Positions 58,332-64,000 of a stretch of 64,000 bases of DNA are shown one piece after another; within the stretch, counting starts at the first letter, position 1; the number at the start of each line of letters is the position of its first letter. The position numbers and the translations under genes were made by a program. Source of the DNA: Bacillus sp. V2I10. Lineage in GTDB: Bacteria > Bacillota > Bacilli > Bacillales > Bacillaceae. Location: NCBI RefSeq assembly GCF_030817055.1, contig NZ_JAUSYV010000001.1:3620001-3684000 (forward strand), in the 5' to 3' direction. The notes beneath the pieces were generated by a model. That model saw only the letters and a program-made list of their open reading frames with translations, was not told the DNA's origin and made no database searches.

Positions 58332-58413
58332 AAGAAGGCTCATAGGAATATGGTTCGATAGGCACAAATTATTTGTTGCCTTCTTTTTTGAAGAAATAAA
58401 CTCCTATGACTTC
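58332..58413 (-). promoter_or_regulatory. candidate structured RNA element in the murG-murB spacer
   Basis: On the minus strand two perfect 8-bp complementarities cross: TCATAGGA (58409-58402) with TCCTATGA (58347-58340), and AAGAAGGC (58385-58378) with GCCTTCTT (58339-58332). The two 3' strands are adjacent. Together they make either an H-type pseudoknot with stackable helices or two exclusive folds. An inner GGC-ACA/TGT-GCC hairpin (58380-58361) lies between. There is no T tract on the minus strand. On the plus strand the second helix ends in T6, so an antisense terminator is an alternative reading. Confidence 0.4.
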
Positions 58414-58458
58414 TGTCTTTTTTAAATTCTATGTCTGTATTTATGATATAAAGCTAAT

Positions 58459-59544
58459 TTATTGATAAGCCAAAGCCTGTATTTCTTTATATAACTTCAT
58501 TGCAGCATCAGGAATGCCTAACTGCTTAGAAGCAGCTGACATTTTTTGAAGATTCGCCCCATTAAGCAAGATAGCATCCATCTCTTTTACTAATACAGCA
58601 CTTGAGAGGTCTTTTTCAAGGATTATTGACGCTGCATCATGATCACTTAAGGCCCTTGCATTTTTTTCCTGGTGATTCGCTGTTACGTATGGACTTGGTA
58701 TCAGGATACTTGGAAGTCCAAGTGCCGTTATTTCTGCCAAAGTCGTTGCACCAGATCGTGCCACAATTAAATCAATTCCTTTTAAGACTTCAGGCATGTT
58801 ATGAATGAAAGGTTTGATCACAACATTTTTCGGCAGATTCAAAACTTGCTCCATAACGTTTTCATAATGAATTTCACCCGTTACATAGATAACTTGATAA
58901 TCCTTATTTTTCATTTCATCAAGCATACCGATTACTGCATCATTGATGGGTTTTGCCCCTCTGCTTCCTCCCATAATCAGCACTGTTTTTTTGTCAGCCA
59001 TAAGTGCAGGGTCCTTATAGTGACTGACGTCATCCGTTACCACTTCAGACGCTCTGGGGTTACCTGTCAGCACTGTTTTTTCAGCAGGGAAATAGCTTCT
59101 TGCCTCTTCAAAACAAATGGCTACCTTATCTACATAGCGCGCTAAAAATTTGTTGGTCACTCCAGGAAGACTGTTCTGTTCATGGATAATCGCCGGCACC
59201 TTCAGCTTAGAAGCTGCATAGACAACGGGTCCGCATACATAGCCGCCAGTACCAATTACGACGTCCGGTTTAAATTCTTTTATGAATTTCCTGCTGTCGC
59301 TGACTCCTTTGAAAAAGCGCATGATTGTCTTTGCATTGTCCAGAGAAATCTTCCTTTTAAAGCCGGAAATCTTAATTGAACGAAATGGAATTCCTGCTTT
59401 TGGAACAATTTTGGACTCAAGGCCATTATCTGTGCCGACATACAAAAATTCCGCATTTGGGTCATTTTTTTTAATTTCATTTATTAAGGCGAGGGCAGGA
59501 TAAATGTGTCCGCCTGTCCCTCCGCCGCTTACCATAATTTTCAT
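58459..59544 (-). CDS. murG: UDP-GlcNAc:lipid I N-acetylglucosaminyltransferase MurG
   Basis: Converts lipid I to lipid II at the inner membrane face. GT-B fold of 361 residues: N-terminal VSGGGTGGHIYPALAL (about 4-19), HEQNSLPG (about 123-130), the UDP-GlcNAc domain with MGGSRGAKPIND (about 188-199) and the ARSGATTLAEITALGLPSILIPSP block (about 257-280). ATG at 59544 has GGGGG five bases upstream; the longer start at 59556 would overlap it. Follows spoVE after a weak hairpin. Confidence 0.96.
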   Translation of the reverse strand: MKIMVSGGGTGGHIYPALALINEIKKNDPNAEFLYVGTDNGLESKIVPKAGIPFRSIKISGFKRKISLDNAKTIMRFFKGVSDSRKFIKEFKPDVVIGTGGYVCGPVVYAASKLKVPAIIHEQNSLPGVTNKFLARYVDKVAICFEEARSYFPAEKTVLTGNPRASEVVTDDVSHYKDPALMADKKTVLIMGGSRGAKPINDAVIGMLDEMKNKDYQVIYVTGEIHYENVMEQVLNLPKNVVIKPFIHNMPEVLKGIDLIVARSGATTLAEITALGLPSILIPSPYVTANHQEKNARALSDHDAASIILEKDLSSAVLVKEMDAILLNGANLQKMSAASKQLGIPDAAMKLYKEIQALAYQ

Positions 59545-59593
59545 AGGTACCCCCATTTAATAGAAACTTTTTCAAAAATATTCAAATTCAGCG

Positions 59594-59629
59594 GTAAAAA
59601 AATGATAAACCCTGTTTTTCAACAGGGTC
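59594..59629 (-). terminator. weak hairpin between spoVE and murG
   Basis: Minus strand ACCCTGTT, loop GAAA, AACAGGGT, then TTATCATTTTTTT. The T run is seven bases from the stem, so this is at best a leaky terminator or a processing site. Confidence 0.45.
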
Positions 59630-59652
59630 TATTTCATCTATGAAATGCAGGT

Positions 59653-60753
59653 TCAGTACCTGGCATATCTGCTAATATTCAATAGAACACCAACCGCCAT
59701 CAGCATCAGCGTCAATGAAGATCCGCCGTAGCTGAGAAATGGCAGCGTAATACCCGTAACCGGCATCAGTCCCGTTACTACTCCAATATTGATCATGACT
59801 TGAATCGCAACCATTGTGATAATTCCGATGGCCAGAAATGAACCGTATAAATCCGGGGCACCGAGGGCTATTCTTACACCCCGCCATAATAACAGACCAA
59901 ACAGCAAAATGATCAGCGAGCCGCCGATGAAGCCAAGCTCTTCTGCCAGGATAGCAAAGATAAAGTCTGTTTGCGGCTCAGGCAAGTAAAAGAATTTTTG
60001 TCTGCTCTGCCCGAGTCCAAGACCAAATAGTCCACCAGGTCCAATTGCATAGAGAGATTGAATGATCTGAAATCCGCTTCCGAGCGGATCTTCCCAAGGA
60101 TTTAAAAACGATGTGATTCGCTTAATCCGATACGGTGCTGATAAAACGAGCCCTACAAATCCTGCAGCTCCCAGCAAACCAAGGAAACCAAAATGGCTGA
60201 TTCTCGCCCCTGCAACAAAAATCATCACAATACAAGTCCCTACCATAACGGTTCCTGTTCCAAGATCAGGCTGAAGCATAATTAACGCGAACGCGGTAAA
60301 AACAAAGCCCAGCGATGGAAAAAGACCTTTTTTAAATGATGTTATTTTCTTTTGATTTTCTGACAGAAATTTAGCCAAAAACGCAATCATGGCAAGCTTC
60401 ATGAATTCGGAGGGCTGAATGGAAAATGCGCCGACTCCTATCCAGCTGCGGGAACCATTTCGCTCCATCCCTATGCCGGGAACTAAAACGGCCAGAAGCA
60501 GAACAAAGCAAATTATTATCAGCATTTTCGCCCAGGTTCTCCATGTCCAGTAATCAACATTCATTAAAAAAAACATGGCGATTACACCTACACCTGCAAA
60601 AAGCAGCTGCCTCTTTGCAAAGAAAAATGAATCTTCAAATTTATAAGTTGCCCAAACTGCGCTTGCACTGTATACCATGATCAGTCCAATCGTCAGCAGC
60701 AGCAAGGTAATGATGACTAGAATGAAGTCTGGTGCAGATCTTTTTGCCGTCAA
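59653..60753 (-). CDS. spoVE: SEDS-family protein SpoVE (FtsW paralogue)
   Basis: Polytopic SEDS glycosyltransferase needed for spore cortex synthesis in B. subtilis. I chose the TTG at 60753 behind GGGGTG, which gives 366 residues, the B. subtilis SpoVE length as I recall it, starting TAKRSAPDF. About ten membrane spans; conserved SEDS blocks FFFAKRQLLFAGVG, GSRSWIGVGAFSIQPSEFMKLA with the key Glu/Lys, QPDLGTGTVM, and PEPQTDFIFAILAEELGF. Located between murD and murG in the dcw cluster, where Bacilli carry spoVE; vegetative FtsW lies elsewhere. Confidence 0.93.
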   Translation of the reverse strand: MTAKRSAPDFILVIITLLLLTIGLIMVYSASAVWATYKFEDSFFFAKRQLLFAGVGVIAMFFLMNVDYWTWRTWAKMLIIICFVLLLAVLVPGIGMERNGSRSWIGVGAFSIQPSEFMKLAMIAFLAKFLSENQKKITSFKKGLFPSLGFVFTAFALIMLQPDLGTGTVMVGTCIVMIFVAGARISHFGFLGLLGAAGFVGLVLSAPYRIKRITSFLNPWEDPLGSGFQIIQSLYAIGPGGLFGLGLGQSRQKFFYLPEPQTDFIFAILAEELGFIGGSLIILLFGLLLWRGVRIALGAPDLYGSFLAIGIITMVAIQVMINIGVVTGLMPVTGITLPFLSYGGSSLTLMLMAVGVLLNISRYARY

Positions 60754-60817
60754 CGCCGAACACCCCAATGTTATGGAATTAGGGCTCAAGCTTTGTGACG
60801 ATGCGTGTACGAGCCCT

Positions 60818-62167
60818 TTACTTTAGCTTATGCACGGCGTTCTCAAACATGTCTCCTCTTTGCTCAAATGTTTTATATTGATCCCAGCTAGCGCACGCAG
60901 GGGATAAAAGAACAATGTCACCATCTTGAGATAAGTCAAACGCCGCCATAGCCGCTTGTTCAACATTATCGACACGTTTTATCACTTCTATTCCAGCATC
61001 ACCTGCTATTCTCTCAAGCTTTGGTGCAGTTTGTCCAAATGTAATGAATGCCTTCACATTGCCCAGGAATGGGATCAGCTCGTCAAATTCGTTTCCGCGA
61101 TCCAAACCTCCTGCAAGCAGAAGTATTGGTGCATCAAAGGCCTGCAGCGCTTTGGATGTTGCTAATATATTAGTAGCTTTAGAATCGTTGTAATATTTTA
61201 CTCCATCAATCGTGCTGATAAACTGCAGCCGATGTTTAACCCCTTTAAAGGCAGTCAGAACTTTTTGAATGGCGTCTGTTGATGCTCCATATAGTTTTAC
61301 AACACAGATCGCAGCAAGGATATTCTCAAGATTATGCTTGCCCGGCAAGACAACATCTTTTATTTTAATAATCTGCTCATCGTTATACCAGAGAGAACCG
61401 TTGCTTATATAAGCGCCTTTTTCAAGCTTCTCTGAAACTGAAAAATAAACAATTTGACCTTTGGATTTTTCTGCTGCCCTGCGCACACCCATGTCATCAT
61501 AGTTCACGACAGAATAATCATCTGCCTGCTGATTTTCATAGATTTTCGCTTTTGCAAGAGCGTATTCTTCTCTAGTGCCATGATAATCAAGGTGGGCATC
61601 AAATAGATTCAGCAGCAGCGCAATTTTAGGTCTGAATTTGATTGTTCCCATGAGCTGAAAAGAAGACAGCTCAGTCACAATGACATTCTCTTTAGAAGCA
61701 TGTTCGGCGACTTCACATGCTACAGTGCCGATGTTCCCAGCGATCAAAGACTTCTTCTGGTCAGCAAGGAGCATTTCGTGAATGAGAGTTGTCGTAGTTG
61801 TTTTTCCATTTGAACCCGTTATCCCAATCATATCTGCTTCCGAGATTAAATAAGCAAGTTCCACTTCTGTCACAATCGGGATATTCCGCTCCAAAGCTTC
61901 AGCAAGCAATGGATTGGTATAAGGGATACCTGGGTTTTTCACAATATATTCTGCATGATCAAGGAGCTCTTTCGGATGACTGCCGCAAATGACCTGAAGA
62001 CCAGCAGCCTGAAGTTCCTTAGCAGACTCATTTTCTTCAAGAGGCTTCATATCATTGACTGTAACGTTTGCTCCGAGTTTATGTAAGAGCTTTGCAGCAG
62101 CTAAACCGCTTTTTGCAAGCCCCAATACCAGTACATGTTTATGAGTAAAATCTTGAATACTTTTCAT
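60818..62167 (-). CDS. murD: UDP-N-acetylmuramoyl-L-alanine:D-glutamate ligase
   Basis: ATP-dependent addition of D-Glu to UDP-MurNAc-L-Ala. The 449 residues have the Mur ligase layout: N-terminal UDP-binding domain (HVLVLGLAKSGLAAAKLL), central ATPase with GITGSNGKTTTTTLI (about 116-130), LLNLFDAHLDYHGT, KHNLENILAAI (about 285-295), YNDSKATN (about 327) and C-terminal LLAGGLDRGNEFDEL. ATG at 62167 begins one base after the mraY stop; the longer frame to 62212 lies inside mraY. Confidence 0.96.
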   Translation of the reverse strand: MKSIQDFTHKHVLVLGLAKSGLAAAKLLHKLGANVTVNDMKPLEENESAKELQAAGLQVICGSHPKELLDHAEYIVKNPGIPYTNPLLAEALERNIPIVTEVELAYLISEADMIGITGSNGKTTTTTLIHEMLLADQKKSLIAGNIGTVACEVAEHASKENVIVTELSSFQLMGTIKFRPKIALLLNLFDAHLDYHGTREEYALAKAKIYENQQADDYSVVNYDDMGVRRAAEKSKGQIVYFSVSEKLEKGAYISNGSLWYNDEQIIKIKDVVLPGKHNLENILAAICVVKLYGASTDAIQKVLTAFKGVKHRLQFISTIDGVKYYNDSKATNILATSKALQAFDAPILLLAGGLDRGNEFDELIPFLGNVKAFITFGQTAPKLERIAGDAGIEVIKRVDNVEQAAMAAFDLSQDGDIVLLSPACASWDQYKTFEQRGDMFENAVHKLK

Positions 62168-62168
62168 C

Positions 62169-63143
62169 TTATAACCACACCTCAATATAGATTCCCAAAA
62201 CGGCGAAAACAAGACCGACAGTCCAGAATGTCACGACAACTCTCCATTCTGACCAGCCGGTTAACTCATAGTGGTGATGAAGAGGGCTCATCTTAAATAC
62301 CCGTTTTCCGGTCGTTTTAAAAGAGATGACCTGTATAATAACGGATAAGGTTTCGATGACGAAAACTCCTCCGATTAAAACAAGAAGAATTTCAAGCTTT
62401 GTTAAAATAGCAACTGTGACAATAGCTCCCCCGAGTGCCAGTGATCCTGTGTCACCCATGAATACTTTTGCGGGATGTGCATTGAAAACAAGAAACCCAA
62501 GAACCGCTCCTACAACTGCCACCGAAAAAATAGCCACATCATATTGAGATTGATTCCAGGCAAGAACAGCAAATGCTCCAAACGCAACGGCTGCCGTACC
62601 TGAGAGCAGGCCGTCAAGGCCGTCTGTTAAATTAACAGCATTCGATCCGCCGACAAGCATGAAAATGATCAGAATGACATAAGCCCATCCTAAGTCAAAT
62701 GAAAAATCAGTGCCTGGAATACGGATTTCTGAAGAAAACCCATATTGTTTAAAAACGATATAGAAAATGACCGCAATAATAATCTGTCCAATTAATTTCT
62801 GTTTTGAAGTAAGACCGAGGTTGCGCTTCATCACAACCTTGATGAAATCATCCAGAAAACCGAGCAGGCCGTAACCGAACATAACGAATAGAAGCAAATA
62901 CATTTCCACACTTGGTTCTGCAAATTTATAGCTCATGACAAGCGTTGTTACAATCACAGACAGAATTATCATGATTCCGCCCATCGTCGGGGTGCCTGAT
63001 TTTTTCTGATGGGATTTCGGTCCTTCATCCCGAATGCTTTGTCCGAACTTAAGTCTTCTTAAAAATGGAATAAAGATGGGAGATATCAGAACACTGATTA
63101 AAAAACCCATAATAATAGTAAATAAAATAATTTGTTCAAGCAT
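62169..63143 (-). CDS. mraY: phospho-N-acetylmuramoyl-pentapeptide transferase
   Basis: Transfers phospho-MurNAc-pentapeptide to undecaprenyl phosphate, forming lipid I. Polytopic enzyme of 324 residues with about ten membrane helices. Conserved loops: KSHQKKSGTPTMGGIM (about 45-60), FLDDFIKV with the Asp pair (about 97-104), NAVNLTDGLDGLLSG (about 170-184) and MSPLHHHYELTGWSEWRVV near the C-terminus. ATG at 63143 follows GGGAGG by eight bases; the longer start at 63170 would contain the ribosome site. Confidence 0.96.
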   Translation of the reverse strand: MLEQIILFTIIMGFLISVLISPIFIPFLRRLKFGQSIRDEGPKSHQKKSGTPTMGGIMIILSVIVTTLVMSYKFAEPSVEMYLLLFVMFGYGLLGFLDDFIKVVMKRNLGLTSKQKLIGQIIIAVIFYIVFKQYGFSSEIRIPGTDFSFDLGWAYVILIIFMLVGGSNAVNLTDGLDGLLSGTAAVAFGAFAVLAWNQSQYDVAIFSVAVVGAVLGFLVFNAHPAKVFMGDTGSLALGGAIVTVAILTKLEILLVLIGGVFVIETLSVIIQVISFKTTGKRVFKMSPLHHHYELTGWSEWRVVVTFWTVGLVFAVLGIYIEVWL

Positions 63144-63245
63144 GTTTAGATCCTCCCTGAATAGCTGCATGATGACCGCTTCTGATTACGGATTCATCAT
63201 ATAATAAAAATTCGTGAATTTCTTAAATACATCTTTTATAGCGGA

Positions 63246-64000
63246 TCATAATCTAATCCGTTCATTAATAGCTTTCAAGGCTACCTCACGATCATCGAAA
63301 TCGAAAATCTGTGTACCGATCTGCTGATAGGTTTCATGGCCTTTTCCTGCGATTAAGATGACGTCGCCTGGCAATGCATGAGAAACGGCAAAATAAATGG
63401 CCTTCTCTCTATTTTCAATGGAATGATAATATTCGCCTCTAACCCCATCTTCCATTTCATTCAATATGGCGATCGGATCTTCACTTCTCGGATTGTCGGA
63501 TGTAAAGATCGGTTCATCCGCATACTTCACTGCAATCTGCGCCATGATTTTCCGTTTTGTCCGGTCACGGTCCCCGCCGCAGCCGACAACGACAAATGTC
63601 TTTCCAAGAACAAATTGCTTGACCGTTGAAAGGACATTTTCCAGACTGTCCGGAGTATGGGCATAATCAACGATTACGGAAAAATCCTGTCCTCCGTCGA
63701 CAACTTCAAAGCGGCCGCGGACACCTTCAATGTCCCCAAGAGTCGCAACTATTACAGATAGAGGTACATTAGAAGCAAGGCTTGCAGCAGCTGCAGCAAG
63801 CGCATTATAGATGCTGAATTTGCCGATCAGCTTCATATTCACCTTCTCACTGCCATGGGGAGTGAGAAGATCAAATGATGTTCCGCTTGGAGACATCGCA
63901 ATATTTTTCGCCGTCACATCACACTCTGTATCAATCCCATAAGTCAATATATGTGCAGCCGTCATATTCATAAACTCGGCAGAAGCAGGATCATCACCGT
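63246..64000 (-). CDS. murE: UDP-MurNAc-L-alanyl-D-glutamate:meso-diaminopimelate ligase, C-terminal part
   Basis: ATP-dependent ligase adding the third stem-peptide residue. The frame is open to the end of the window, so the N-terminal half is missing; about 251 residues are visible. Seen motifs: GDDPASAEF at the edge, NALAAAAASL (Mur core), VRGRFEVV, VDYAHTPDSLENVL (about 100 residues in), VVGCGGDRDRTKRKIM and SDNPRSEDP. The DNPR motif is the meso-diaminopimelate selectivity signature, so the wall is of the A1-gamma DAP type as in Bacillus. C-terminus GKGHETYQQIG. Precedes mraY by about 100 bases. Confidence 0.95.
   Translation of the reverse strand, partial: GDDPASAEFMNMTAAHILTYGIDTECDVTAKNIAMSPSGTSFDLLTPHGSEKVNMKLIGKFSIYNALAAAAASLASNVPLSVIVATLGDIEGVRGRFEVVDGGQDFSVIVDYAHTPDSLENVLSTVKQFVLGKTFVVVGCGGDRDRTKRKIMAQIAVKYADEPIFTSDNPRSEDPIAILNEMEDGVRGEYYHSIENREKAIYFAVSHALPGDVILIAGKGHETYQQIGTQIFDFDDREVALKAINERIRL

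Noticed and set aside
1..64000. tRNA, rRNA, CRISPR, insertion sequence or prophage
   Set aside because: No cloverleaf, rRNA, spaced direct repeats, transposase or integrase seen; gene order is that of a conserved Bacillus core region.

Overview
The window is a core chromosomal segment from an endospore-forming Bacillaceae bacterium close to Bacillus/Metabacillus. The evidence is a complete spoIIGA-sigE-sigG locus, a Bacillus-type pyr operon with three PyrR attenuators, B. subtilis-like SepF/DivIVA/YlmE-H division genes, a T-box ileS leader and moderate-to-low GC. Gene order follows what I recall of the B. subtilis murE-to-rlmN region almost gene for gene, written here in reverse, so nearly everything lies on the minus strand and transcription runs from high to low coordinates.

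Layout from high to low coordinates. 64000-51860: peptidoglycan precursor and division genes (murE partial, mraY, murD, spoVE, murG, murB, divIB, ylxW, ylxX, sbp, ftsA, ftsZ). 51330-47002: one very large secreted subtilisin-family protease (bpr). 46900-44113: spoIIGA-sigE under a Spo0A-type promoter, then sigG under a forespore-type promoter. 42290-44120: a plus-strand two-gene permease module. 42179-38153: ylmC, ylmD, ylmE, sepF, ylmG, ylmH and divIVA. 38150-34968: T-box plus ileS. 34940-34500: repeat-rich intergenic DNA. 34498-32623: ylyA, lspA, ylyB. 32626-20740: pyrR-pyrP-pyrB-pyrC-carA-carB-pyrK-pyrD-pyrF-pyrE, that is, complete UMP synthesis plus uracil uptake. 20350-13989: a SAM-riboswitch sulfate assimilation and siroheme operon (yezD-cysH-cysP-sat-cysC-sumT-sirB-sirC). 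13848-12060: rqcH on the plus strand. 11998-1: yloB, yicC-type RNase, remA, gmk, rpoZ, coaBC, priA, def, fmt, rsmB and a partial rlmN.

The coding content is ordinary housekeeping; I found no phage, transposon, CRISPR, rRNA or tRNA. The less explained material is between genes. It includes a murG-murB spacer with two perfect, interlocking 8-bp helices; a second terminator-like hairpin between yezD and cysH; at least four copies of an intergenic repeat family, one of which supplies the C-terminus and stop codon of sirC; a degenerate ~20-bp tandem array upstream of ylyA; a small unrecognised membrane ORF opposite the sulfur operon; and a permease/His-rich partner module where B. subtilis, as I recall, carries ylmA/ylmB.

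Many start codons were moved inward from the longest reading frame, because the longest form runs over the ribosome binding site. Several of the chosen starts are GTG or TTG (lspA, sigG, divIVA, ylmH, sepF, spoVE, pyrB, ylxX, both permease-module genes).
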